Below, in pieces: positions 26,833-35,980 of a stretch of DNA of 64,000 nt; positions within the stretch are counted from its first letter, which is position 1, and each line of letters begins with the position of its first letter. The notes beneath the pieces are model-generated. The model did no database searches. It saw nothing but the letters and a program-made list of their open reading frames with translations, and was not told the DNA's origin. The position numbers and the translations under genes are program-made. Source of the DNA: Pyrofollis japonicus (GTDB lineage: Archaea; Thermoproteota; Thermoprotei_A; Sulfolobales; Pyrodictiaceae); the NCBI RefSeq assembly GCF_033097485.1, contig NZ_AP028634.1:1231126-1295125 (forward strand). Direction: 5' to 3'.

Positions 26833-27324
26833 GTGGAGACCTTGTCGCAGCGAGAGCCTAGGCGGAGGAGGCGCCGCCCGGTAGAGATGAGGATGCTTAT
26901 GCTCTATTTGCTTGAGAGGGGGCCACGGCACGGCTACCAGTTGATGAAAGAGCTTGAAGAGCTTCTTGGCAAGAGGCCTAGCCCTGGCACGGTTTATCCG
27001 CTGCTCCGGGATCTCTTGCGCGAGGGGCTTGTCGAGGCAAGGGTTAGTGGCATAGGTGGCCGCCTCGTTAAGACGTACTCGCTTACCAGTAAGGGTGCCG
27101 AGCTGCTCGAGAAGGCTAGGCGTGATGTTGAGAGCTTCATTGCCTCGATGATGGCGCTCCACGAGGCTAGGGACCTGGGCCTTGACGACTTGTTGCGCGA
27201 GCTATGGGAGCTTGTACGGCTACTACCAGAGCTTGAAGACAAAGAGAAAAAGACTATAGCCAGGATGATAAGATCCATGGTCGTAGAGGTTAGGAGGCTA
27301 CGCGAGCAGCTACTGGGCGACTAG
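26833..27324 (+). CDS. PadR-family transcriptional regulator
   Basis: A 163-residue protein. The PadR winged helix covers about residues 15-95: MLMLYLLERGPRHGYQLMKELEE, SPGTVYPLLRDLLREGLV and TYSLTSKGAELL. A dimerising helical region follows. PadR repressors respond to small molecules and control exporters. The gene starts an operon with an ABC ATPase and an ABC-2 permease. A palindrome at 26810-26822 immediately upstream is the candidate operator, and the short leader suggests near-leaderless translation. Confidence 0.9.
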   Translation: METLSQREPRRRRRRPVEMRMLMLYLLERGPRHGYQLMKELEELLGKRPSPGTVYPLLRDLLREGLVEARVSGIGGRLVKTYSLTSKGAELLEKARRDVESFIASMMALHEARDLGLDDLLRELWELVRLLPELEDKEKKTIARMIRSMVVEVRRLREQLLGD

Positions 27325-27330
27325 GCTCAT

Positions 27331-28362
27331 GTGGGGCGAGAAGTAGAATTGAGTAGTAATGACTACGTTATAATTGTTGAGAACCTTGTCAAGAAGTATG
27401 GAGACTTCCCCGCTGTTCGCGGCATAAGCTTCAGAGTGAGGAGAGGCGAGATATTCGGCTTCCTGGGCCCAAATGGGGCCGGTAAGACCACTACTATACA
27501 TGTCCTCGCCACGCTTCTGCGCCCCACGAGCGGCAAGGCCATAGTCGCCGGCTACGATGTTATGAGAGAGCCCGACAAGGTTAGAAAGTCCATAGGCATT
27601 GTCTTCCAGGACCCTAGTCTCGATGATAGCCTCACTGCTTACGAGAACATGTACATACATGGAAGAGTATATGGTCTCAGGGGGAGATTGCTCGAGGAGC
27701 GCATCGAGGAGTTGCTACGCTTCGTGGAACTCTATGAGCACCGGAACCGTTTGGTGAAGACCTTCTCCGGGGGCATGAGGAGGAGGCTCGAGATAGCACG
27801 AGCCCTTCTACATGAGCCTATTGTATTGTTCCTAGACGAGCCGACGCTCGGCCTTGACCCACAGACGCGGACGCATATATGGGACTATATTCGCCGCCTA
27901 CGCAACGAGAAGAACGTCACAGTATTCATGACGACGCACTACATGGAGGAGGCGGAGCAGCTCTGCGACAGGATAGCGATAATTGACCACGGCAAGATAA
28001 TCGCAGAGGGGACGCCGGAGCAGCTCAAGTCACTGGTAGGCAGCGACATCATATACCTGAAGATAGCTGGCCCTATAGACGATGCATGCAGCTTCTTCGC
28101 GTCAATAGACGGCGTGGAGGAGTGCAAGAAGCTCGGCGGCGACCGCGTTGCACTTAAGGCTAGAGATGCCCCAAAGATGCTGCCAAGAATACTTGTAGAG
28201 GCTTCCCGGAGAGGCATAGAGGTGCTGGAGGCCAGCTACCATAGACCGACGCTCAACGATGTCTTCATTTATCTTACGGGCCGCGAGATTAGAGAGGAGG
28301 AGATAGACTCTGCTGAGAGGATCCGGCTCTATGCTCGTAGCATCATGATGCGCCGAGGATAG
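27331..28362 (+). CDS. ABC transporter ATP-binding protein, DrrA/daunorubicin-resistance type
   Basis: A 343-residue ATPase with Walker A GPNGAGKT near residues 50-57, signature FSGGMRRRL, Walker B LFLDEPTLGLDP and switch TTHYMEEAEQ. The C-terminal extension of about 100 residues is typical of DrrA-like exporters. It lies 6 bases after the PadR gene and 26 bases before the permease. A drug or lipid efflux role is inferred from the family and the regulator. Confidence 0.92.
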   Translation: MGREVELSSNDYVIIVENLVKKYGDFPAVRGISFRVRRGEIFGFLGPNGAGKTTTIHVLATLLRPTSGKAIVAGYDVMREPDKVRKSIGIVFQDPSLDDSLTAYENMYIHGRVYGLRGRLLEERIEELLRFVELYEHRNRLVKTFSGGMRRRLEIARALLHEPIVLFLDEPTLGLDPQTRTHIWDYIRRLRNEKNVTVFMTTHYMEEAEQLCDRIAIIDHGKIIAEGTPEQLKSLVGSDIIYLKIAGPIDDACSFFASIDGVEECKKLGGDRVALKARDAPKMLPRILVEASRRGIEVLEASYHRPTLNDVFIYLTGREIREEEIDSAERIRLYARSIMMRRG

Positions 28363-28388
28363 GAATAGTGGATGAGGAGGGTTGAAGA

Positions 28389-29168
28389 GTGTTGAGGGGC
28401 TTCCTTGACGCTGTCTACGTGATGGCCTACAGACAGGTTAAGCACTTTGTTCGCTCACCGTCCCGCATCATAGGCAGCATTGTGAACCCGTTGATCTGGA
28501 TAGTGTTCTTCGGACTGGGGTGGGCGAAGGCCTTCAACAACCCATTCATGAAGGTATTGCTCGGGGGGCTGGACTATCTATCATTCCTCGTGCCAGGCGT
28601 CATAGCGATGTCGGTGTTCACGGGCAGCTTCCTCAGCGGCATCTCGGTCATATTCGACAAGCAGTTCGGGTTCCTCAAAGAAATACTGGTTGCACCTACC
28701 CCGCGCTCAGCCGCAATACTTGGAAGAATACTGGGAGACTCTTTAACAGCAATGGTGCAAGCCGCCCTAATAGCACTAGTCAGCATACCCTTCATGGAAC
28801 ACATAAGCGTTATTGGAACCCTAGTCGCGCTGATCTATGGATACTTCGTCGCAATAGGATTCTCTGCTCTAGGCGTAGCAATAGCCTCGCGCATGAGGAG
28901 CCACGAGGGCTTCCAGCTAATAATGAGCTTCCTTATACTTCCCCTACTCTTCCTAAGCGGCGCATTTTACCCGGTAAGCCTCATGCCGACATGGATGAAG
29001 GTGCTTGCATACCTCGACCCACTAACGTACGGAGTTGATGCCATGAGGTACTGGATGACAGGGGTCTCATGGCTAAGCCCGATAACGGACCTAGCTGCCC
29101 TAGTCCTGCTCGACACCGCCCTCGTCGGGTTTGCGGCGATGCTCTTCAATAAAATGACAATAGAGTAG
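28389..29168 (+). CDS. ABC-2 type transporter permease, DrrB-like
   Basis: A 259-residue membrane protein with six predicted helices. The conserved family features are present: an N-terminal RQVKHFVRSPSRIIGSIVNP, GVIAMSVFTGSFLSG, EILVAPTPRSAAILGR and the late LSGAFYPVSLMPTWMK. It starts with GTG. It pairs with the ATPase at 27331-28362 and closes the PadR-controlled exporter operon. Confidence 0.9.
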   Translation: MLRGFLDAVYVMAYRQVKHFVRSPSRIIGSIVNPLIWIVFFGLGWAKAFNNPFMKVLLGGLDYLSFLVPGVIAMSVFTGSFLSGISVIFDKQFGFLKEILVAPTPRSAAILGRILGDSLTAMVQAALIALVSIPFMEHISVIGTLVALIYGYFVAIGFSALGVAIASRMRSHEGFQLIMSFLILPLLFLSGAFYPVSLMPTWMKVLAYLDPLTYGVDAMRYWMTGVSWLSPITDLAALVLLDTALVGFAAMLFNKMTIE

Positions 29169-29285
29169 CCGTTAACCCGTCCCAAGTACCTAGTTTTTGA
29201 TACGATCAGAGGCTCTTTGCCGGAGAAAATATTGGTCGTTGAATAGAGGGCAGTGCCCCGATGTCCTTGATCCTGTTCTTACTGC

Positions 29286-30158
29286 TTAGTGAAAGGGCGT
29301 TATTCTATGTCTTGCAATGAACTCTGCTACCCTTATAGCATCGATTGTCTCTAGTGGGTCATGGGTTCTCACTATGTGGGCTCCATTGTATACTGCTATG
29401 GCTGTGGCTGCTAGGCTTCCCCATAGTCTTTCCTCCGGGCTCTTGCGCCCCGTTATTGCTCCTATGAAGGACTTCCTTGAGACTCCTACGAGTATTGGTT
29501 TACCAAAGGTTCTAAGCACATGCAGGTTTGCGAGTATTGTTGAGTCCCAGACATACCATGGCGGGTTTCTCGGCCGGAAGAACCCTATTGCCGGGTCAAC
29601 TACTATCTTTTCCTCGTCTACGCCGTGTCTGCGGGCAATCTCTATGCTCTCGCGCAGCGCCTCCAAGACCACTGCTATTGGCGAGCTGTTCTCGGGTACC
29701 GGGTCCATGTGGGCACCTATTATCACTGGCACACCGTACTCCGCAACCACTGAGGCCATTTTCTCGTCGCCCTTAAACCCGTAGACATCGTTAACAATGT
29801 CTGCACCAGCCTCAATAGCCTTCTCAGCCACAAAGGCCCTAGTCGTGTCAACGGAGACTGGGATCCTTATGCTAGTATTCTCCTTTATCGCTCTAATCGC
29901 CTCAACGACCCGTCTAGCCTCCTCCTCTACTGGTACCTCTGTTTCGAGATAAGGCGCTGTGGACTTCCCGCCAATGTCTATGAAGTCCGCGCCTTGCTTG
30001 GCCATCGCCTCTGCACGGGCTATGATCTCCTCCCTTCTCTGTGCAACCGAGCCCTTGTAGAACGACTCGGGGCTGACGTTTATTACGCCCATTATCCTGG
30101 CCGGTTGCTCATCACCTACGACTACGCCGGCTATATCAGCCCTAATGCGGCTAGCCAA
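29286..30158 (-). CDS. folP: Dihydropteroate synthase family protein
   Basis: A 290-residue TIM-barrel protein with the two pterin-binding signatures: IMGVINVSPESFYKG near the N terminus and ADFIDIGGKST in the following strand. SVDTTRAFVAEKAI, NDVYGF, DPAIGFF and GVSRKSFIG are the other DHPS elements. In bacteria the enzyme joins pterin pyrophosphate to p-aminobenzoate in folate synthesis; in archaea relatives serve folate or methanopterin-type cofactors. Which one applies here is unknown. It is transcribed alone. Confidence 0.88.
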   Translation of the reverse strand: MASRIRADIAGVVVGDEQPARIMGVINVSPESFYKGSVAQRREEIIARAEAMAKQGADFIDIGGKSTAPYLETEVPVEEEARRVVEAIRAIKENTSIRIPVSVDTTRAFVAEKAIEAGADIVNDVYGFKGDEKMASVVAEYGVPVIIGAHMDPVPENSSPIAVVLEALRESIEIARRHGVDEEKIVVDPAIGFFRPRNPPWYVWDSTILANLHVLRTFGKPILVGVSRKSFIGAITGRKSPEERLWGSLAATAIAVYNGAHIVRTHDPLETIDAIRVAEFIARHRITPFH

Positions 30159-30343
30159 CCCTGGATCTCCTCCCCGGGCCTCATAGGGGTATCCAGTACT
30201 GCTTCAAATGCTCTAATAATGTAGCCTTCCCAGCGTTATGGATTTGCCTAGTGTCTTGGAGGGAGTGGCTATAAGTATCCCTGGGGGTAGGGAGTGGCAG
30301 TATAGGCTGCGAAGCCGAAACGATTACGGGGTGATGTTTCGCG

Positions 30344-30679
30344 TTGCAGGCACTAGACTATGTACTGGTCGGGTTGCTCGCACTCCTAGTAGCTGGCCAT
30401 ATCGGAATAAACTTCGTGACAGAGCTCGAGAAGTTCCTAGTAGCAGAGAACCTCGTCCTAGCAATACTGTATGTAGCGAGCATCGCAGGCATCTGGAGAG
30501 GTGCGTCATGGGGCTACGCGCTCGTTGCAATAGTTGCGCTCTTCAGCGCTGGCAGAGTTTCCCGCAGCATAGTTGGATCACGAGGCGAGATAGGAGAACT
30601 GGCAGTACAACACATACCACTGCTAGCGATAGACCTGATCGTCGGGATAATCGCTGTCCTCAGACTCATGAAGCCCTAG
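30344..30679 (+). CDS. Small membrane protein, function unknown
   Basis: A TTG at 30344 with GGGGTGAT just upstream starts a 111-residue protein with about four membrane helices and the loop GRVSRSIVGSRGEIGE between the third and fourth. A TATA-like CTATAAGTA lies near 30269-30277. The overall plan recalls the 112-residue protein at 772-1110. No family is recognised. Confidence 0.55.
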   Translation: MQALDYVLVGLLALLVAGHIGINFVTELEKFLVAENLVLAILYVASIAGIWRGASWGYALVAIVALFSAGRVSRSIVGSRGEIGELAVQHIPLLAIDLIVGIIAVLRLMKP

Positions 30680-30748
30680 CTCCAGTGGCTCCGTTAGCTC
30701 ATTTTCCTCTATGCTCATAATTCTCTAGTAGGAGGCACGCATAGAGGT

Positions 30749-31309
30749 ATGGCGCGCTGTGACCCCCTTCTACAATTGCTGTATCGGGTCGTTCCGCTCA
30801 GCTTATACGATACTGTAACCGGGGAGGCAGTGAAGCTCGAGCCAAGACTAGCTGTAGACGTGGGAGGGGGCTCTGGGCTCCTAGGGAAAGCTCTCCGCAG
30901 AAAGGGCTTTCTCGGAGAATATGTGCTCGTGGAGCCTGATGCGTGCCTAGCTAAGAGGGCGCTTAGAGACGCCTTCTCCCACATTGTTGTAGGGGTTGCT
31001 GAAAGCCTGCCTCTAAGGAGGGTTAGCGGCTCGGTTACCGTTTTCCACGATTCGCTCCACCACGTGGCAGAGCCGTATTTAGCACTAAAGGAGGCTATGC
31101 GGGTCTCAGAGTGCATACTTATAGGCGACTTTGACGCGTCATCGCTGCTCGGAAAGCTACTAACAGTTTTCGAAAAGATACTTGGCTATCCCGCCTCCTT
31201 CCTGGAGCTCAGAGAAGTACTTGCAACCATAGAGAGCGGCAACTTCAGAGTCGTGAGGCTTAGGGTTTCCCGCCTCGGCAGCTACTTGTTATCTACCTGC
31301 AAGAACTAA
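30749..31309 (+). CDS. Small SAM-dependent methyltransferase
   Basis: A 186-residue class I methyltransferase. Motif I is AVDVGGGSGLLGKAL, followed by an acidic residue in VLVEPDACL, SLPLRRVSGSVTVFHDSLHHV (motif IV, as in UbiE/type 11 enzymes) and the late strand. The C-terminal part after the core is short. The substrate is unknown. GAGGT touches the ATG. Confidence 0.8.
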   Translation: MARCDPLLQLLYRVVPLSLYDTVTGEAVKLEPRLAVDVGGGSGLLGKALRRKGFLGEYVLVEPDACLAKRALRDAFSHIVVGVAESLPLRRVSGSVTVFHDSLHHVAEPYLALKEAMRVSECILIGDFDASSLLGKLLTVFEKILGYPASFLELREVLATIESGNFRVVRLRVSRLGSYLLSTCKN

Positions 31310-31333
31310 AGGACATGGACTTGGAGTAGGCTT

Positions 31334-31939
31334 TTAGTGCTTCTTGCCTCGGAAGAAGCCAGTTATTACTGAAAACAAGCTGCGCCGCTTTGTGATGCAC
31401 GTTGTTTTTGGCTCATCGCCTCTCTTGCGCAACTTTATGTAGAGAAGGCCCACGTATACAGCGTCAACGATGGGATCGTGGAACCTCGTTTCCGGAGGAG
31501 ATATACCTAGGATCTCCCTTATTGCTTCCTCGAGGGGATAGCCGCCTCTCCTCATAGCTTGGTATCTCCTAGAGGGGTTCGAGAGCAAGTAGCTGAGGAC
31601 GTCTATGAAGCAGACCTTGTTTATGGGCAGCCCTCTCCTCTCAGCCTCCTGGAGCAAGAGGGCTGCATCGTGGTCTCCATAGGTTACGAGTGTATAGGTT
31701 GCTGCCTCTGCTAGCAGGGAGCTGAGGCTGCCCAGCCGGGTAGCGTTCGCACCAGTTATGCCGTGCACGAGGGCTGTCCTGCCAACGCTGACACTAGGCG
31801 GCTCAACGGCGCACCGTATGCTATCTAGTACTAGTTCGTCGCCACGTATCTCCACGAGTGCGGCTGAGACTATCTTACAGCTAGGGCCGCGTATGCACGT
31901 AGCTTCTACGTCAAAGGCTGCAAGCCTCTTAGGCATCAT
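31334..31939 (-). CDS. DnaQ-like 3'-5' exonuclease domain protein
   Basis: I chose the ATG at 31939, 31 bases after the upstream gene, because the longer frame would overlap it. The 201-residue product has ExoI FDVEATC (D and E), ExoII around THVTYGDHDAALL-like TLVTYGDHDA, and ExoIII HDPIVDAVYVG, so DEDD-type exonuclease residues are recognisable. The first acidic pair is DVE rather than DTE or DIE. In bacteria the same type of gene follows CBS/DUF294 and acetate symporter genes. It is the last gene of that operon here. Confidence 0.75.
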   Translation of the reverse strand: MMPKRLAAFDVEATCIRGPSCKIVSAALVEIRGDELVLDSIRCAVEPPSVSVGRTALVHGITGANATRLGSLSSLLAEAATYTLVTYGDHDAALLLQEAERRGLPINKVCFIDVLSYLLSNPSRRYQAMRRGGYPLEEAIREILGISPPETRFHDPIVDAVYVGLLYIKLRKRGDEPKTTCITKRRSLFSVITGFFRGKKH

Positions 31940-31970
31940 AGAGCTGTTGCCCCTTCCAGGGTCGGGACTA

Positions 31971-33668
31971 CTAGGCTCCAGTCCTGGCCCGGTCGACGAG
32001 TCTTGACGCTGCTTGTAGCGCTGAGCGTAACAAGCTCCTCTCAACACCGCTTAGCTCGTCTACATCTATCTCCCTAGACCCGTGCACTGCTATACTCCAT
32101 GCAGTAAATCCTAGTAGTATCCGGTAGGCCTCTGCGGCCTCAGCCGCCATGCTTGGAGAGAGCACCGCCTTGGCGGCGAGCTCTTCGAGGCGCTCAACAG
32201 TTGAAACAGGGCGCCATATGTTGGCTGAGACCACTAGGGCCTTCACAGCGAACACTATGGGGGCAAGACCGTCCTTCTTCAAATCTATTCTGCGTGGCAG
32301 CCTGCCCAGCGCACGAAGCCTAGGCCTATAGGCCGCCAACACGGATCGAAGATAAGGCGCTGAGCCGGCCTCGGAGATCGCTGAGAAGAGGTGCTTCCTT
32401 AGCTCCTCACCGTGATCGCCTCCCTGTTGCCTTGGATAAGCCTGGGCAGCGTCCATGAACAAGCCTATGGTCACTACTTCTTCGTCGCCCTTGGGGCTCG
32501 TTGCTGCTCGGCGCAGCCGCTCCTTTGCTTCCTCGAGGGAGTAGAGGAGGCGGCGAGCAGTATAGCCGTGGCTGCATCCCGGGAACCCGATTTTGTCAAG
32601 AAAGTCTTCTATTGTCTCGGCTAGTTCCCTTGCCTTACTCTCCGGCACTGAGCCGCTGTATATGAGTGCTGTGTCCCTATCCGTTGGCGCCATTTGCTCG
32701 AGCCTAGCATTGCTCCCCATGACTATGTAAGCCCAGTCCTTGGGCCCTACTCCGAGCTGCTTGGCTGCCAGTTCTGCAGCCTTCTCTATAACTGAGCGAA
32801 GGACGAGACTAGCCATCTTGACCAGCGTGACTACTCCGCCGCGGCTAAGCAGGGGGTGCAGCTGCTTATTGAACCTTGAGAGCATGCGAGTGAGCCTAGC
32901 ATAGGCGTCTCTAAGCTCGTCTAAGCTGCTGGCTGTGCGCACTATTCTCCGAGCATAGAGGGGGCCAAGGGCCTCAGCATAAGCTATGTCACGTATAGTC
33001 ACGACTCCGAGTAGTTTGTCGCCGCGGCCCTTTACGAGCAGGTGCTTGATATTCCTCTCCATCATTAAGTATACTGCATCTGTGCAGGCGGTGCTGGGAG
33101 GAACTCCTATAGGGTTCGGCGTCATAAACTCGTCGACCGGCTTAGACAAGTTCTCTCCTAGAGCCACTAGGCGCCGGAGATCAGTGTCGGTAAAGATCCC
33201 CTCTGGTCTCAGCTCCTCGTCGACAACAATTACCGAGGAGACACCGTTCTCGTACATCGTTCTCACAGCGTTTACTACGGGTGTACCGCGAACCACTGTG
33301 ACCGGTGCACGGTACACAAGGTCCTCGACGCGGCATGCTTCCACTTCGGCAGTGCTTATCAAGAGGTTAACGCACTCAGGCCTAACTCTGACAACTATGC
33401 TCTCGCTCTCGGCTTCCGCTGATACACTGCCCTCTACTACAAAGTAGTCGCCGCGATGATAAGAAGCATCTCCTACGCGTATAGACCCGTTATAGACTAT
33501 GTAGAGCCCTGGCTTCTCCACCTTTTCTCCTTCAGATAGGAGCGTTATGGATGAACAAGTAAGCACTTCTTCAAGAGTTTTGCGGGGAAGGTGAGGGAAT
33601 ACTTCTTCGGCTAGAAAAAACAATATGTCTCGGGGCACAGGCTTGCCCGCCAAGGTTGTCCAGGTCAC
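31971..33668 (-). CDS. Cyclic-nucleotide-binding-like, CBS pair and DUF294 nucleotidyltransferase signalling protein
   Basis: A 565-residue protein. Residues 1-100 resemble a cNMP-binding jelly roll (GLYIVYNGSIRV). Two CBS motifs follow at about 115-235 (GVSSVIVVDEELRPEGIFTDTDLRRL and HLLVKGRGDKLLGVVTIRDIAY). Next is a GlnD-like nucleotidyltransferase with GSNARLEQMAPTDRDTALIY, and a C-terminal DUF294-C helical domain. Bacterial proteins of this plan sit with acetate/solute symporters and regulate them. Its start overlaps the symporter stop by four bases. Confidence 0.88.
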   Translation of the reverse strand: MTWTTLAGKPVPRDILFFLAEEVFPHLPRKTLEEVLTCSSITLLSEGEKVEKPGLYIVYNGSIRVGDASYHRGDYFVVEGSVSAEAESESIVVRVRPECVNLLISTAEVEACRVEDLVYRAPVTVVRGTPVVNAVRTMYENGVSSVIVVDEELRPEGIFTDTDLRRLVALGENLSKPVDEFMTPNPIGVPPSTACTDAVYLMMERNIKHLLVKGRGDKLLGVVTIRDIAYAEALGPLYARRIVRTASSLDELRDAYARLTRMLSRFNKQLHPLLSRGGVVTLVKMASLVLRSVIEKAAELAAKQLGVGPKDWAYIVMGSNARLEQMAPTDRDTALIYSGSVPESKARELAETIEDFLDKIGFPGCSHGYTARRLLYSLEEAKERLRRAATSPKGDEEVVTIGLFMDAAQAYPRQQGGDHGEELRKHLFSAISEAGSAPYLRSVLAAYRPRLRALGRLPRRIDLKKDGLAPIVFAVKALVVSANIWRPVSTVERLEELAAKAVLSPSMAAEAAEAYRILLGFTAWSIAVHGSREIDVDELSGVERSLLRSALQAASRLVDRARTGA

Positions 33669-35392
33669 CTCCGTTCCTCGCTAGGAGCCTCAGCTAGTAT
33701 CGGGACACGCACCTTCTCGACAAGATCTTGTACGTTCTTGGGCGGTGGCGGCGTAAGCAACGACACCACTATGGTTACTATGAGGTTCACCGTGAACCCT
33801 ATCGTCCCCCACGCTATGCTTCCTATCGCTTGTCCTGCTATGGTTACTGGGTGTATCTTTCCGGCCGCTAGGAGTACCACATATGGCACGGTTACTGCGA
33901 GGCCTGCAAGCATGCCGGCTATTGCTCCCTCTTTCGTGGTTCTCTTCCAGTGTATGCCTAGTATCATTGCCGGCGTCAGCGTAGATGCAGCGAACGCGAA
34001 TGCCCAGCCAACGGTCTTCGCTATGTATGCTCCGATCTTCGGGTTCGCGGCCATGACGTAGGCCAGCAGGCCCGAGAAGAACGCTATGAGGACCATTGAT
34101 ATTCTCGCTATTCTCAACTCTTGCTTATCGCTAGCCCTAGGATTAATTATTGACTTGTAGATGTCCCTCGTGGCGGCAGTCGTCATGGCTAAGAGTAGTC
34201 CATCAGCTGTTGAGAGCGCGGCAGAGATTCCGCCAACGAGTATTATCGATGCGACTACCGCTCCCAGTCCATACATGTCGGGGAGGCCTAGCACCGCTAT
34301 GTCCTTGTGTATTGAAAGCTCCTTGAGACTGTCGAAGACGCCGTTATGGTTTAGGTCAACTATCTTGATAAGGCCTGCGCTGTGCCACTTTGCCACCCAT
34401 GAGTGCTGGGCCGCTATCTCTGCAAGCCGTTGCTGCGCCTCAGATATTGGGTGTCCTACGAGGTCTTTGAACTGGAGCGCTAGCCAATACTCTTTCTCAC
34501 CAGCCAGCGCTGCATAGACCGGAGCAGTCAGGTATAACAAGCCTATGAAGAAGAGGGCCCAGGCAACGCTCTTCCTAGCATCCTTGACGCTTGGGACAGT
34601 GTAGAACCTCATTAATACGTGTGGCAGCCCCATTGTTCCGAGCATTAGTGCCAGTGTCGCTAGCAGCCAGTTCAGCTGGCCATGACCATCTGCGTATGGT
34701 CTCCAGAACGGCTCTGTCCATGCATGATCCTTGAGCTGCATAACCATCTCGTCAACCTTCTCAACGTGTCCGCCATAAGCTACGTGCGGTATTGGGTGCC
34801 AGAGGTTGGTCAGCAGTACTATTGGGAGCCAGTAGGCCGATATGAGTACTACGTATTGGGCCACCTGTGTCCAGGTAATGCTCTTCATGCCGCCAAAACT
34901 GCTGTAAAGTATGACTATTAGCGGCGCTATGAGCGACATGAGCGCGGCTGAGGCGCCCACCGCCCTTGAGAGCACTATTCCTACGCCGAGTAGCTGGCCG
35001 GTCAGATAAGTCAGCGAAACAACGTATAACATAACGACGGCGAAGATTCGTGCAAGCTTGCTATAGTACCGGTCCTCGAAGAAGTCGGGCACAGTATACT
35101 TGCCGTAGCTTCTAAGGAAAGGCGCAATAGCCATGGCTAGCAGGACATAGCTGAGGCTCCAGCCTATAAGGAACACGCTCGCATCGTACCCCAGTATCGC
35201 GACCGCGCCAGCCATCGATATGAAGCTGGCACCGCTCATCCAGTCAGCCGCTGTCGCCATACCGTTCCTTATTGGCGAAACCCTTCTACCAGCTACGTAG
35301 AACTCCTCGGCCGTGGCTGCCCTGGCGCGATAAGCTATGAACATGTAAAGAGCGATTGCAGCCGTAAGAAAGCTCACAGCCAGGACATCCAC
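33665..35392 (-). CDS. Sodium:solute symporter, VC_2705/ActP-like subfamily
   Basis: A 575-residue protein with about 13 membrane helices of the SSS family. Typical parts are EEFYVAGRRVSPIRNGMATAADWMSGASF, the sodium-site helix, and SFGGMKSITWTQ. A long extracellular loop carries DLNHNGVFD, an EF-hand-like calcium loop. This subfamily transports acetate, pyruvate or related acids. It follows the DUF4212 small subunit gene by 14 bases and precedes the CBS/DUF294 gene. Acetate as substrate is inferred from the nearby acs. Confidence 0.9.
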   Translation of the reverse strand: MDVLAVSFLTAAIALYMFIAYRARAATAEEFYVAGRRVSPIRNGMATAADWMSGASFISMAGAVAILGYDASVFLIGWSLSYVLLAMAIAPFLRSYGKYTVPDFFEDRYYSKLARIFAVVMLYVVSLTYLTGQLLGVGIVLSRAVGASAALMSLIAPLIVILYSSFGGMKSITWTQVAQYVVLISAYWLPIVLLTNLWHPIPHVAYGGHVEKVDEMVMQLKDHAWTEPFWRPYADGHGQLNWLLATLALMLGTMGLPHVLMRFYTVPSVKDARKSVAWALFFIGLLYLTAPVYAALAGEKEYWLALQFKDLVGHPISEAQQRLAEIAAQHSWVAKWHSAGLIKIVDLNHNGVFDSLKELSIHKDIAVLGLPDMYGLGAVVASIILVGGISAALSTADGLLLAMTTAATRDIYKSIINPRASDKQELRIARISMVLIAFFSGLLAYVMAANPKIGAYIAKTVGWAFAFAASTLTPAMILGIHWKRTTKEGAIAGMLAGLAVTVPYVVLLAAGKIHPVTIAGQAIGSIAWGTIGFTVNLIVTIVVSLLTPPPPKNVQDLVEKVRVPILAEAPSEERR

Positions 35393-35406
35393 AGCCTTTT
35401 CACCCC

Positions 35407-35673
35407 CTACACATTTTTCTCGAACTTCTCGTCAAGCTTGTTGATGGTATAGGCGTAGAGAAAAGCCAGCACTATGCCTAGCGCGATGCTAATCTGTATC
35501 ATCCACCAGTTTAGCGGTGCTCCTCCAATCCTTGCCTCGCTCCCCGGTGGCGCATAGAATTGCTTAGCTGGCAAGTGGAGCCCGAGCGCAATGACGAGCC
35601 ATACTATAAAGTATATCGTCGTCCATGTAGCGAAAGCTTTCTTGTACGCTAATACTTTAGACGTAGCTACCAT
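35407..35673 (-). CDS. Symporter small subunit, DUF4212 family
   Basis: An 88-residue protein with two membrane helices. The first includes ATWTTIYFIVWLVIALG, and the loop PLNWWMIQISIALG leads into the second with FLYAYTINKLDEKFE. This matches the small protein that accompanies VC_2705-type symporters. It is first in the operon. A TATA-like box lies at 35714-35722, about 40 bases upstream of its start. Confidence 0.88.
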   Translation of the reverse strand: MVATSKVLAYKKAFATWTTIYFIVWLVIALGLHLPAKQFYAPPGSEARIGGAPLNWWMIQISIALGIVLAFLYAYTINKLDEKFEKNV

Positions 35674-35713
35674 TTATAGAGCACCGGCTTCTGCCGAAAC
35701 ACCCCCAGCAAGC

Positions 35714-35722
35714 TATTTAAAT
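35714..35722 (-). promoter_or_regulatory. TATA-like box of the symporter operon
   Basis: ATTTAAATA on the minus strand is 41 bases upstream of the start at 35673 and implies a leader of about 15 bases. A second copy of the same kind of element lies at about 35753-35760 and could serve a start farther up. The rest of the 35674-35980 gap holds no gene that I can recognise. Confidence 0.45.
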
Positions 35723-35980
35723 CTAATCTTTCCTAACAATGAAACTTAGCATTTAAATAACCCGTTAAACCAAGAATAGGGGGCCAGATGTGCGGCCCTA
35801 GATACTTAGGGACAAGAGCAGCTCATAGAAGGAGGGCGGAATAGAAGCTGAGGAGCCCGGTGCGCCTCGGCCTTGAAACACTTCCCCATAGACCCGTGAT
35901 CGGCAGGTCTGAAGGGTTCACGGCCCTCCTCATCGGCCAGAAAAGGATGCCGCCCTGTATAGGCACGTGGCTCGTCATTG

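Noticed and set aside
30238-30720. A 160-codon frame overlapping the small membrane protein at 30344
   Set aside because: It is rich in Arg and Ser with no pattern, while the overlapping frame has hydrophobic helices and a ribosome-binding sequence.
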